64,000 bases of DNA from positions 558,001 to 622,000 of the forward strand of contig PSQN01000006.1 of assembly GCA_002989075.1 (NCBI GenBank), in the 5' to 3' direction. This DNA is from Arthonia radiata (lineage: Eukaryota > Ascomycota > Arthoniomycetes > Arthoniales > Arthoniaceae). This document shows, piece after piece, positions 1 through 10,697 of the stretch. Under the pieces are notes generated by a model, which saw only the letters and a program-made list of their open reading frames with translations, did not search any database and was not told the DNA's origin. Position numbers and translations under genes: made by a program. How positions within the stretch are numbered: the first letter of the stretch is position 1; the number at the start of each line of letters is the position of its first letter.

Positions 1-1007
1 GAATGAAACACCTTCAGAGTACGTATTGTTACCTGCCACCCACTCGCACATTAGCTGACAATTTTTTTTCCAGCTGGACAGTATTTCGGTACATGCTCGA
101 CGACCCTAGCCCTGATCCCGCCGTTGGTCTACCAGTTCCACGCAACTACGGACGTGAGGCCATGGCGTATCTAACATTCATCATTGACAACTACCATAAC
201 TTGCCACGATACTCGCTCTTCACCCATGGCCATTACAGTTCGTGGCACCAAGTGGAGCCTCTACCATGGAAGATCCGGGCAATGAACTTGACTTCTCTTG
301 ACCAAGAAGGCTACATCAACCTGAGGTGCGGTGACGAACTCGGCTGCAAACCATTCCCATATCTCGACACGCAGGTCTATGAGAACATGAATTGGGACGG
401 CGAACTGCACACACGTCGTTTCTGGGACTTGATCATGCCACACCAGCCATTGCCCAGATACGTCAGCTACAAGTGCTGCGCACAACATGCTGTCACGGAC
501 GATGCTATTCGGCTACTGTCGTTGGAAGATTGGGAACGGATTCGCGCGCCTCTACTGCGTGATGCTGAGGACTACCCAGACATGGTCGAAGGTCCTAATG
601 CGGCCCACCTGAATCCATGGGTTGCCGGCAACATTTTGGAGAAATTCTGGCACATCTTCTTCGGCAAGCCATCAGAGTTCTGCCCTGACGCCGATTTCTG
701 CCGAAATGTCCACTTTTCGAACGCAATAGTATGCGATCGCAACACGGACTTGCATGTCCTGGACTCGGCTGGCTTCGAAGACACAAAATGCGCGTCAGCT
801 TTCGAAGGGGTACCGCCTGACGAAGAGCCAAATTGGGACGAATGGTATGCCAAGCTACCGGAAACCAAAGAGAGATTGGCCCGAGAAAAAGAAGCAGCAG
901 AGCGCAAAGAGCCGTCGCAAGCCGCCGCCGACGCTATCAAGGGTGCGCAAGCGAGCAGTCCAGACGAGGATAAGATCAAAGACGAAAACAAAGATCCGCA
1001 ACGATGA
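1..1007 (+). CDS. DUF3431-family protein, 3' part (5' end outside window)
   Basis: The coding sequence enters from the left edge (exon to base 18), crosses a 55-base intron at 19-73 (GTACGT donor, CTGAC branch site at 55-59, TTTCCAG acceptor) and runs from 74 to the TGA at 1005-1007. After splicing the reading frame is continuous into W-T-V-F-R-Y, so the ATG at base 3 is internal and not the start. The family is recognised from the block REAMAYLTFIIDNY followed by FTHGH and a W-H pair, typical of fungal DUF3431 proteins, which are often glycosyltransferase-like and membrane-anchored at the N-terminus; that part lies outside the window. The last 50 residues are a charged, low-complexity Lys/Glu/Asp tail. 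The molecular function of the family is not established. Confidence 0.8.
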   Translation, partial: MKHLQSTYCYLPPTRTLADNFFSSWTVFRYMLDDPSPDPAVGLPVPRNYGREAMAYLTFIIDNYHNLPRYSLFTHGHYSSWHQVEPLPWKIRAMNLTSLDQEGYINLRCGDELGCKPFPYLDTQVYENMNWDGELHTRRFWDLIMPHQPLPRYVSYKCCAQHAVTDDAIRLLSLEDWERIRAPLLRDAEDYPDMVEGPNAAHLNPWVAGNILEKFWHIFFGKPSEFCPDADFCRNVHFSNAIVCDRNTDLHVLDSAGFEDTKCASAFEGVPPDEEPNWDEWYAKLPETKERLAREKEAAERKEPSQAAADAIKGAQASSPDEDKIKDENKDPQR

Positions 1008-1847
1008 AACACCGCTGAAGAACAGCTAGATGAAGTAAACACGAGTATGGGCTCGTCTGACGTGAGAGATGACGAGACGACTTCTTCGACCCAGTTGCAT
1101 TATCTCTGGCAACTCCGATTCGAGCGCTCAGGAAGCGGCAGCGCACATTTATGGGTATGACAAGTTCTGTCGCATTGATAGGCATTTCACCCGAGCCGGA
1201 AGCTATCGAAGTTCGGAGACATCATCTCGTCAAGATGAGCGGTACAGCCACCATGTACGGTCAGCGGAAGTCAATCCGATTCGCGAGAGTGATTGACACG
1301 GGAACAGAGCATGGAGACTCCTCAGCTGATGTAAGGAATGCATGCTATCGACGAGGACTCCACGAGCGTAGCCTTGTATATGCGTCTGGCGAGGCTTGGA
1401 TCATCAGATGGAGATCCGTTTCAGCGGCGTCGAGCGGGCAATTGTGCATATACAGCTGCATTGGTGGAGTTATCATCCGTGTGAATAATTGAGAAGCAGC
1501 TTTCGGCAACGGCGACCAACAGAAGCTGCTATTTGAAATAGAACACTACACTATACCCATGTATTGTTTGTCTCTTGACTCTCATGTGACTGTGACCTTG
1601 CCAGGATGTCCATACTGACACCCCCATAAACTTATGCTGCTGCGGCCCGCCGTCGAGCTGTCCATTTCAGTCTGTCGCTCATTTCATTAGTTTTAATCCA
1701 AGGTCTGCAAATGACGTCGGTTACCGTAGCTCCTTCACTTTCCTGAATGCGAACCCGCTCCTCTACCAATTTCAGTTTCTCACTATCTGAGGCACGCGAG
1801 CAGTATGAGGTGACATCTATTGCTATTGCGACGATCAGGCCTTTGCC
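1008..1847. other. Intergenic stretch, no gene seen
   Basis: Between the DUF3431 gene and TEP1. The open frames here lack family features and typical introns. The part nearest 1847 should hold the TEP1 promoter and 5' leader, but I see no recognisable element. Confidence 0.5.
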
Positions 1848-4174
1848 ATGGTACATTGAATCTATCATGGACTCCGCTACCCTTACTGATTGATCCGCAG
1901 TCATCCTTTCTCCGCAAGATCGTAGCCGGTCCACGAGCACCACACCCAGAAGCGAACCTTGACCTTTGCTATGTGACAGACAACAGTACGGTAACACACC
2001 TCCATCTCCGCAATTTAGGCGACGCTCTCCCACAGCTTTTTTTATGACCCCGCTCTTCCCCAGCGCGTAACATTTGTCTCGGAGGGAAAGCACGTTCCAG
2101 CCATGAAACGATTAGAAGCTGACCGGTTGCAGTCATCGCTACCTCTGGACCTAGCGCGACGTACCCATCCCGAGCCTACCGTAACCCGCTAGACTCCCTT
2201 GTAAAATTCTTGGACAGCAGGCATGGCGAGAACTGGGCGATATGGGAGTTCCGCGCGGAGGGCACAGGCTACCCGGACGAGGCAGTGTACGGACGGATCA
2301 AACACTTCCCTTGGCCTGACCATCACCCTCCGCCGTTCAAACTCGTGCCTGGCATTGTGGGGAGTATGAGGGAGTGGGTGCATGGAGCGGACGGCGCAGA
2401 AAGCAACAACAATGGCGTAGATAGGACGAGTCCAGAAGTGCGGAGAGAGGGTACTGGGAAGAATGTCATTGTCGTGCACTGCAAGGCGGGCAAAGGAAGG
2501 TCTGGCAGCATGGCCGTCTCATACTTGGTGAGCCAAGAGGGCTGGACGAAAGCAGATGCCATACAGCGATTTACTGAGCGGCGTATGAGGCCAGGCTTTG
2601 GATCGGGCGTGTCAATACCCAGTCAGCTGCGCTGGCTCGGCTACGTCGAGAAATGGACGGCAAACGGCAAGCAGTACCTGGAGCGCGCAGTAGAGGTGAA
2701 AGAAGTACACATCTGGGGCCTACGCGAGGGCGTCAAAGTCGCTGTGGAAGGCTTCGTCGAGGAGGGACGTAAGATCAAGACATTCCATGTCTTCAAGAAC
2801 AATGAGCGAGACGATCTTGGTGAAGCAACTGTGGTTGAGAGCCCGAACCCTGCCGATGCTGCCGATGCTGCCGATGACGACGCAGGTCTTGAGAAGAGCG
2901 AGACAGATGGAACCAGTAGTGATTTCACTCTTAAAAAGTTGGGCCAGAAAGAAAGCAGGAAGGACGACACACCTGCTCTACTGAGTGTGGTCACCGAAGT
3001 CATGAAATCTCAAAGCCGGTCACTGTCAATACGCCGCGGCAACAGCAAACGAACATCCAAGAACTCATCTAGATCCTCTTCCACCAAAGCCGACAGTCAT
3101 GCCGCATCCTCCAGCTCTCCTACCGACGCTCCCCAAACCATCATTCAAAGCCCCACCACCCTCTCACCGGAACAAACTAAATCACCCACAGAACCGTCCA
3201 TCAGCAGGACTGGTACCCAAGCAGCATCAACCGGAGACGCACAAGTCAAGACCACGAATACCATCTTCAGGCCCACCGAACCGATCCTCCTCCCTACCTC
3301 CGACATCAACATTTCCGTCGAGCGCCGCGCAAAAGCCTCCTACGGCTGGGCGATGGTGACATCCGTCGCGCACGTCTGGTTCAACGCCTTCTTCGAAGGA
3401 CGCGGCCCCGAGCGTCTAAAAGAGCGGCAAGAAGCCCTCGACCGGCGCGGCGCAAGCACGGACGAGCTCGCAGACGGCGTACCAGAAGGTCCACAGGTGA
3501 GCGGGGTCTTCGAGATCACGTGGGACGAGCTCGACGGCATCAAGGGTTCAGCGCGCAAGGGAGCGAGGGCGCTGGATAAATTACAGGTCGTTTGGCAGGT
3601 GAAGACTGACCTGAAGCCGAATGTGAGTCCGGTGCCGATGGAGGAATACCAAGATCAAGCGCTGCACAGAGTTCCGACGGCAGATGAGGTGTTTGATCGA
3701 GACGCGAAGCAGAAGAAGCGGAGGGAGAGTAAGGTCGCGGAGGAGAGAGACAGCTTTGAGTCGGCGCCGGAGGTCCAGGCGCCTGTAGAGGAAGGGAAAG
3801 AAGGTGTGCTGATCAGAGAGCCGACACGCGGCGGTGACGTGCAGGAAAGCAAGCCAGCGGACTGGAAGGGCAGTCCTGTGCGGAAGGCTGGTTCTGACCA
3901 AGGAAGTCCAATGGCAAGACGACTCGGACTACGGCAGGAGCATGAGCGGTCGATGGATGAGGTGGTCGCAAGTGATAAGGTGGACGACAACGGAACCACG
4001 GAGAAGTCGAAAAAGAAACGTGAGAAGAACGCTGGTGAGGATCAACCTGAGCTGGACGAGAACAGCGACGAAGACGGTACCGAGGGCATAGAACGCGGCG
4101 TACGATTGAGTGTGAGTGAAGGAAGCGATGGTAAGGAGGGCAAAGAAGGCAAGCGAAGGAAAGGCAAAATCTAG
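1848..4174 (+). CDS. TEP1: PTEN-type phosphatidylinositol 3,4,5-trisphosphate 3-phosphatase
   Basis: Predicted 709 residues from exons 1848-1850, 1901-1985 and 2133-4174. It removes the 3-phosphate of PtdIns(3,4,5)P3 and opposes PI3-kinase signalling. The P-loop HCKAGKGRSG (catalytic Cys about 146, Arg about 152) is the PTEN version of the C-x5-R motif, and WPDHHPPP supplies the acidic residue near position 92. The N-terminus reads M-SSFLRKIVAGPR, then DLCYVTDN joined to IIATSGPS and YPSRAYRNPLDSLVKFL, as in fungal Tep1 proteins. The phosphatase domain covers about 1-205, followed by a C2-like region interrupted by Ser/Thr-rich sequence, and a long charged tail from about 510. The start codon is alone in its coding exon: the 50-base intron 1851-1900 (branch CTGAT, CCGCAG acceptor) separates ATG from codon 2. 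The second intron, 1986-2132, ends CTGAC...TTGCAG. The tail is longer than in animal PTEN, which is usual in fungi. Confidence 0.9.
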
Positions 4175-4718
4175 CGACTTTTGCGGAAAGTAGGGCTTGT
4201 AGATACAAAAGCGTACGGGCACAAGCTTGCAAACAAGCCTCGGGTAGGTGTGAAGGGGTATGAAAGGCTGGGAGATGGGGAGGACGATTGAAGAAGTCAT
4301 CGAGCGTCCGTGAAGTATTCGTATAGACCAGAGACCTCAGAGCCACAAGTAGAATTATCACAACGGAACAGGAGGTCTTGGATGCAGTGTCTGCTGCTCC
4401 ATGACCCCTTGATACCACATTCAGTGGCTGCCCAAGGCTAGAGAAGACTGCCGATGATCTACTATAGATCGGTCGAGTCGAATACGATGTGTGATGGTCA
4501 GCACAAAGCGTATGGCGCCCTCGCATAACAATACAATAAGTGCGCCCTCGCATGACATTACACTAAGCACACACGTCAGCCGACGCCAGTGCACCGTATT
4601 CCGCAACAAGACGACCGCTGACGTGAGCGGCTCGGAACGTGAGCGCAAGAGCGCCTCATAAGGACGCACGTTCGGCCACCTCCTGCCTTCCAGCAGCAAA
4701 TGTTCAAGTACCACGACC
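4175..4718. other. Intergenic region with a short imperfect tandem duplication
   Basis: No gene seen between TEP1 and the FAD oxidoreductase. A 27-base unit beginning GCGCCCTCGCAT occurs twice in tandem (4515-4541 and 4542-4568) with a few differences. It lies about 150-200 bases before the next start codon, so it could be part of that promoter. Confidence 0.5.
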
Positions 4719-6660
4719 ATGTCAAGCACCACTCCGCTGCAAACGCTACAAACGCAGCTCTCGCCAAGCAGTAAAGTCCTCGACGACGTCCGTAGCGATG
4801 ACTTCCAAAAGTATCATTCGCGCTGGACGAACATAGGCCATGAGACGCCTGCGGCCATCGTGCTGCCTACTAGCGAGGAGGACGTGCAGAAGATCGTGCG
4901 TCCTCCACCACTACCGACCTCGTCAAGTACTGACTAAAGAAGGTGCGATGGGCTCATGCCACCCACACCAAGTTCGTCACCCGCTCTGGTGGCCACAGCG
5001 AGTACTCCACCATCGCCGCGCCGGGCATCATCATTGATCTCTCGCGCTTCACTGGCGTCACGGTGAACACGAAGGACGAGACCGCGACGCTGACGGGTGG
5101 CGTGCTCGGGCGTGAGGTCGCTTCGTGAGTCTCTTTCTCCCTGCGCTAATCTCAACCATTCCCCTCCTCTGTCTCCCAGTTCAACGCTATTGTATACCCC
5201 TAAGACTCATATTCGCCTCACTCTCATACTCCCCTCATTCTCATAATCACCTTACCTCTCGTACTCCCCCAACTCTCATATTCCCCTGACTCAGGTGTTG
5301 CCCTCACTCCCATATTCCCCTCACTCTTATGTTCCCCTTACTCTCGTGTTCCCCTCACTCTTATCTTCCCCTACCTCTCATCTTCCCCTACCTCTCATCT
5401 TCCCCTACCTCTCATCTTCCCCTACCTCTCATCTTCCCCTACCTCTCATCTTCCCCTACCTCTCATCTTCCCCTACCTCTCATCTTCCCCTACCTCTCAT
5501 CTTCCCCTACCTCTCATCTTCCCCTACCTCTCATATTCCACTACCTCTCATCTTCTCCTACCTTTCATGTTCCCCTAACTCCACACCCCCTCCCCACTTT
5601 CCCACCATCCACCTAACCCACCCCACCCAGCGCCCTCGCCACCAACAACCTCTTCACCGCCCTCGCCAACTCCCACGCCCTCGGCGCGATCCCCTACTTC
5701 CTCAACGGCGGCAACAGCCTCGTCAACTCCTTCGTCGGCTACGCGTCCGACCAGATCGTGTCCGCCCGCCTCATCACCGCGTCCGGCGACCTCGTCAGCG
5801 TCTCCGACACCGAAAATGCTGAGCTCCTGTATGCGTTGAGAGGCGCCGGCCAGTACTTTGGTGTGATCACCGAACTGACTGTACGCGTGTACCCGTTCGC
5901 GCTCCTGGGGAATGAGAAGGGTGAGCTGTGGAGTGGCGTCTTCGTGTATCCACTTGGCCGGATTCGGGAGGTTGTAGACGCCGTTGAACGCGTGTTGAAT
6001 AACGAGGAGTTCCGCACAGCAGGCTCCCTCATGATCGGCGCGCCGCCGCCCACGTTCCAACCCGCTCTCGTCGTCTCGCCGAGACTCATGGGACCCTCGC
6101 CCGCAGCGCGAGAGAAGGACGCATTCGCATCGCTCTATGCTCTCAATCCGCTCATGACCCGCGGCAGCACCATCCGCATCGACGCCGTCGCCAACGCGCT
6201 TGAAGCGCTCAACGCGCACGGCGATTACAAACAGCTGCGTCTGGCGGGCTTCAGCCGGTTCCCTGGCAAGGAATGGCTAGACATACCGGGTCTATGGACA
6301 GAGATGACGCAGACCTGCCCCGACGCGAAAAGGAGCTCCTTCATCCTGAGCTGGGACTCGCGGCCGGCGAAGCACCCGGGGTCCGAGAGCGCGACGGGGA
6401 TGCATGCGGCGCAGTTTTGGGGGGCGAATTATCTGTGGTATACTGAGCCGGGGAGTGGGAAGTATGTGGAGGAGATGAGTGAGTGGGTGGTGCAGGCGTT
6501 GAGGAAGGGGCAGGAGGATGAAGAGTATTTGGATTTGCCGAATGGGCATCGGGATGGGCCGGTGGAGTATAGACATCCTGGTGAGGGGAGGCTGGAGAGA
6601 CTGAGGGATTTGAAGAGAAGGTGGGATCCGGAGGGGGTTTTGACGCGGCAGTTGCTGTGA
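4719..6660 (+). CDS. FAD-linked oxidoreductase, berberine-bridge-enzyme-like (PCMH domain)
   Basis: Predicted 463 residues from exons 4719-4895, 4940-5124 and 5631-6660. The protein has a PCMH-type FAD-binding domain (about 35-230) with TRSGGHS, where His78 is the expected covalent FAD attachment site, and a C-terminal BBE-type domain with NYLWYTEPGSGKY and a final RLRDLKRRWDPEGVL. The family oxidises alcohols, sugars or secondary metabolites using O2. The Cys that gives bicovalent FAD in some members is not apparent. Intron 1 (4896-4939) ends CTGACTAAAG. Intron 2 (5125-5630, 506 bases) is far longer than any other intron here because it contains a 17-base minisatellite. No obvious signal peptide is seen. 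Its neighbours are a phosphatase and a transporter, not a metabolite cluster, so the substrate cannot be inferred. The chosen ATG (-3 is A) is the first in frame. Confidence 0.85.
5194..5585 (+). repeat. 17-base pyrimidine-rich minisatellite inside an intron
   Basis: About 23 copies of a 17-base unit, consensus CTTCCCCTACCTCTCAT, lie in intron 2 of the FAD oxidoreductase. Ten copies at 5365-5534 are identical. Copies on both flanks (5194-5364 and 5535-5585) diverge progressively, one being 18 bases long. All pyrimidine is on the coding strand. Because 17 is not a multiple of 3 the array reads as an open frame of 51-base super-repeats, but the splice sites on both sides and the oxidoreductase frame show that it is intronic. 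Confidence 0.93.
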
Positions 6661-6925
6661 TGTCTTGAGGCTGTAAGGTGAGTAAGCGAGCTGTAAGGTG
6701 AGCGACCGAGCAGTGAGGCGGCGGAAGGAGCGACCGGCCCATGCTTTGTTCTGCCTCTGGACGATTTTAGAAAATCGGCGGTATATCAGAGCATAGGGGG
6801 AACAACACTTGACAAATGCCAGAAATATTGGTCTTGCCAAGATAGCATGCTTTTCTTCGATCATGAACGCTCGATGCAAATCTAGTGATACTCACACGCC
6901 GCCCAATGCATATTGACCCACCACT

Positions 6926-8826
6926 TCACTCTCCAAACCGCACACTGCTACTGAGGGCTCGACTGCGGCCTCTTGTTTGTGCTCCTTGCAACATTATGCA
7001 CCACAAGCTCAGCAAGATCGCGGCGATACTGGACCCCAAAGTGATAAAGTACGCCATCTGATAGCAGTCAATGCCATCGGGACAGTCCAGCGTGCCATCA
7101 TTAATGATATGACTGTGATCGTCGTAGACCCATCCGTAGTACCTGTTGAAGATGTATCCGCTGACGACAGGGGCGAATATTATGTAACCCCAGTTCAGGC
7201 TCAGGCCGTTGACGCCAAACGTATCCGCCACTAGCGCAGGATAGACGCCGAATAGCGCACCGTAAGCAAGACCGGTGGTGATACTGACGAAAGGGAGGAG
7301 GTGAGGATTGTGAATGTTGATGGCAAAGATCTGTGCCAGAACGAACAAGACACCCGACGCGGTGAGGCACCAGAAGCGAGAGGCCTGCAGGTGTTTGACT
7401 AGGTAGTCTGAGCCAATACCCGAGAGAAAGCGGCCGAAGAAAGAGAATAGGGAGATTAGCGACACGTGCATAGCTTCACTGGAGCGATAATACTTCAGTG
7501 TCGCAGCGGGAATCCAATGACGGATCAGTGCTTTGCAGCTGTTGCCGATGTTGCTGCAGGCCTATGTATCAGTTTTGTACTCAAGGTTGATTCTCAGACC
7601 AACTCACTTGATAGTCATTAGGCCTACACCAGCAAGCAATGCTAGCATAGCGAACAATTGCCAAAATTCGAGTCGTCGAAGGAGTTGAGTGCCGGTGATC
7701 TCTAAACCGTAATCGTGTGAGCTTCGGTTTCTAGCTGAAGCAGGGCGCGGAACGGATTGTCGCGAAATGGACCGAGACAGCCTAAGGCCTTGGCCTTCCT
7801 CAGACGATGCTGTAGATGAAGATGGAGCGGGCGAGGACAGACGAGATCTCGTGCCTTGCTCTTCATCGACAATCTGCAAATGATCTCCAGCTGTCATGAG
7901 GTTGGCTGGATGGTCGCACGACTCGGGGCATTGATGATCGAGAGAGAAGGACTAATAGGAGTGCTTACCTGGACGAACAGTACCCATCGTGCTTGCGCGC
8001 GAGCGGTTCTTAGCCGCAGGGCGCATGTCGCCACGGGTCTCATCGCTGGGCAGCACCGAGTATTCTTGGCCAAGTGATATGAGACGAATAAACGGCAAAC
8101 CAGCCAGATTCAAGCAGACAGTCCCAATTGCTAACAGCAGAATCATGTTACCAATCTTGTCGCCGAAAGCTAGAGTGCCAATAGATGCGAACACGAACGC
8201 GCTCAGACCAAAAGCTGATAACGGAAAAGCGGTTGCGGTCCCTCGATGCTCAGGCCAGTTGAAAGTGGCAGTCTTGATTGCAGCTGTGAAGGCCGTACAA
8301 CTTCCGCTACCCGTGAAGAACGCGCAGAGGCAGCTGTAGTAAAGGCCAACATAGTCGCCAGGCCCTTGAACGTATGCTATTTGGATTGTTAGATCTCCTT
8401 TCATCAGGTTGACTCAGAATATGCTGCGTCAACGCACCAGTATGCAGCGGAAAGTAACCAAATGCCAAAGCAATCGTACCCATAGCGACTCCATACTTGG
8501 GTCCCTTGCGATCGATGAGAAGTCCAGCAGGAATGCCCATGCCGTACATGCCTAAATTGCCCGATATACCCTGGATTTCCTTTCAATATCATGGCTCTCT
8601 TCTTGAGTGCGGTGGGACGTACGATGAGGTTCGCTTCAGTCTGGTTGAGACGCAGTCTTTTTGCATACTCCGGTCCCCATGCTGAGAAGGCATACTACCA
8701 TAACAATCAGCGAATGAACATCCTACTGTAAGCTCTGGTGCTTACATTCGTCCCGCAAGCTAGTGCTACCGCCGTCGCGGCAGCAACAGAGGCTACTCGA
8801 GCATTCCTGGTAGCCTTATCGCTCAT
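6926..8826 (-). CDS. MCH1: MCH1-type major facilitator superfamily transporter
   Basis: Predicted 534 residues from six exons (8826-8746, 8694-8623, 8570-8438, 8376-7969, 7890-7608, 7553-6926); introns are 51, 52, 61, 78 and 54 bases. Diagnostic blocks are LACGTN-YAFSAWGPEYAKRL, NLGMYGMGIPAGLLIDRKGP, TAFTAAIKTATFNWPEHRGTATAFPL and MTINNIGN...AMHVSLISLFSFFGRFLSGIGSD, all characteristic of fungal Mch1 proteins. It should have twelve membrane segments, with a Ser/Arg-rich cytoplasmic loop between the two halves (about residues 225-320). Mch proteins resemble monocarboxylate carriers, but yeast Mch1 has not been shown to carry monocarboxylates, so the substrate is open. The start ATG at 8826 is 365 bases from the TMS1 start on the other strand, a shared divergent promoter. 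Confidence 0.88.
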
Positions 8827-9191
8827 GTTGTTTGCGAAGAGGGAGTGACTGAGGGGTCATCGAGACATTGCCGGAAGGATCAGTGCCGCCCGGATGCGAG
8901 AGACGCAGATGGGGGTGCGCGAGGTCACTACGAAAGGAGAGGGTCAAACGAGTGAAGGCTGAGGAGTGTGTAACGAAGCGCCCGCGCACTTTCTCGTCTA
9001 AAGGCCAAAAGAAATTCGTCGCGTCCAATTGCACTTTCCCTAGATTGTCCGTCAGGGTAAGCTAATCCTCATCTGGACATGTGTCAAGTCTTGGCGCTGC
9101 GCTTGTGCTTGTGACGTCCGCCTTCACCTCGTTGCCTGTGCACTCACTTATCATCCTTCACCAACGCTGTCCTAGAAGATTGGCTACAGAT
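8827..9191. promoter_or_regulatory. Divergent promoter region MCH1 / TMS1
   Basis: The 365 bases between two start codons facing away from each other must hold both promoters. I see no defined motif. Confidence 0.45.
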
Positions 9192-10697
9192 ATGGGCGCC
9201 ATTCTCTCGCTACCGCTGTTGGCGGTGCCCAGCGCCGGCACCCTCATCAGCTTTGCAGCATCATGTTGCGGTGCGGCGACATGCTCCGCAGTCTGCAGCG
9301 CCTGCGGCAAATGCAACAACAGCATCGCAACGCGAATCGCATACGCCCTCATTCTCCTCCTCAACAGCTTGCTATCATGGATCATGCTCACAGACTGGGC
9401 GATGAAGAAGCTATCCCACCTCACCCTCAACTACGTCGACATCAAATGCGCCGGCAAAGAATGCTACGGTTGGCTTGCCGTCCACCGGATCAACTTCGCC
9501 TTGGGAGCTTTCCACCTACTCATGGCCATCATCCTACTCGGTGTCAAAAGCTCAAAGGACGGTAGAGCACCTATACAAAACGGCTTCTGGGGCCCCAAGC
9601 TCATCGGCTGGGCGGGCCTCATTGTGGCCACGTTCTTCATACCCGACCGCTTCTTCGTCACCTGGGGCAACTACATCGCGCTGATCGGCGCCATGCTCTT
9701 CCTCCTCCTCGGCCTCATTCTCCTCGTCGACCTCGCACACACCTGGGCGGAGTACGCCCTCAGCAAAATCGAAGACGGCGACGTCTCCGCCGAGTCCACC
9801 ACCAACACGAAGCTCTGGCGGGGTCTTCTCGTCGGCTCCACGCTGGGCATGTATCTCGCCTCCTTCGCCATGATCATCGTCATGTACATCTTCTTCGCGT
9901 CCTCCGGCTGCAAGATGAACCAGTCCGCCATCACCATCAACCTGCTACTGCTCCTCGCCGTCTCCGTCACCTCCATCGCCCCAGCCGTCCAGGAATACAA
10001 CGCCCGCGCTGGCCTCGCACAGTCCGCTATGGTCGCGGTCTACTGCACGTACCTGACGCTGTCAGCCGTGGGGATGGAGCCCGACGACCAGCATTGCAAC
10101 CCGCTCGTGCGCGCTAATGGCACGCGCAAAGCCTCCGTCATTATCGGCGCCATCGTCACGTTCCTCGCCATGACCTACACGACCACGCGCGCTGCGACGT
10201 ACGGCCTCGCGCTCGGTGGCAGCGCCCAGCGCGGTAACACCGCCAAGTACGCCCAGGTCAGCCAAGACGACGGCTCCACGCACGACCTCGAACAGTCCGC
10301 GCAGCCGTCCAGCCGCAAGCAGATGCGCGCGCAGGCGCTGCAAGCCGCCATTGACGCCGGCTCGATCCCAGCGTCGGCGCTCGACGACGATTCGGACTCG
10401 GAAAGCGACGAGGACGATACCTCATCGCGGCGGAAGAAGAACGTCAAGGACGACGAGAGGCAGGCGACGCAATACAACTACACCTTATTTCACATCATCT
10501 TTTTGCTGGGCACAATGTGGGTGGCGACGCTGCTGACGACGAGCGTGAGCGGCGAGGTGAGCGATCAGGATTTCGTGCCCGTGGGACGGACGTACTGGGC
10601 CAGCTGGGTGAAGATTGTGAGCAGTTGGGTGTGCTATGCGATTTATGGGTGGAGTTTGCTGGCGCCGGTGGTGATGCCGGATCGGTTTGAGTATTGA
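9192..10697 (+). CDS. TMS1: SERINC/TMS1-family multi-pass membrane protein
   Basis: A single-exon gene of 501 residues. It begins MGAILSLPLL and has the SERINC signature: a Cys-rich start (SCCGAATCSAVCSACGKC at about 25-42), ten to eleven hydrophobic segments, ECYGWLAVHR, FFIPDRFF and the C-terminal block near WASWVKIVSSWVCYAIYGWSLLAP. A cytoplasmic acidic/basic loop at about 395-430 (Asp/Ser/Glu-rich, then RRKK) precedes the last two membrane segments. SERINC proteins reside in endomembranes or the plasma membrane and have been linked to serine incorporation into lipids and to lipid scrambling; the exact role in fungi is unsettled. The frame is open upstream to 9081, but that would use a GTG and add unrelated sequence, so the ATG at 9192 is preferred. 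The length matches the family (about 450-500). Confidence 0.92.
   Translation: MGAILSLPLLAVPSAGTLISFAASCCGAATCSAVCSACGKCNNSIATRIAYALILLLNSLLSWIMLTDWAMKKLSHLTLNYVDIKCAGKECYGWLAVHRINFALGAFHLLMAIILLGVKSSKDGRAPIQNGFWGPKLIGWAGLIVATFFIPDRFFVTWGNYIALIGAMLFLLLGLILLVDLAHTWAEYALSKIEDGDVSAESTTNTKLWRGLLVGSTLGMYLASFAMIIVMYIFFASSGCKMNQSAITINLLLLLAVSVTSIAPAVQEYNARAGLAQSAMVAVYCTYLTLSAVGMEPDDQHCNPLVRANGTRKASVIIGAIVTFLAMTYTTTRAATYGLALGGSAQRGNTAKYAQVSQDDGSTHDLEQSAQPSSRKQMRAQALQAAIDAGSIPASALDDDSDSESDEDDTSSRRKKNVKDDERQATQYNYTLFHIIFLLGTMWVATLLTTSVSGEVSDQDFVPVGRTYWASWVKIVSSWVCYAIYGWSLLAPVVMPDRFEY

Noticed and set aside
1632-2093. 153-residue open frame on the minus strand
   Set aside because: It lies antisense over the TEP1 first exons and introns, has no family features, and is explained as a shadow of TEP1.
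5194-5585. CRISPR-like array
   Set aside because: The units are directly adjacent without spacers, in a eukaryotic intron. It is a minisatellite.
5295-5822. Open frame through the pyrimidine repeat as a repeat protein
   Set aside because: It runs through the intron of the FAD oxidoreductase; exons on both sides need the splice sites 5125 and 5630.
9081-9191. N-terminal extension of TMS1
   Set aside because: It would begin with GTG and adds sequence not found at the start of SERINC proteins; the ATG at 9192 fits the family.
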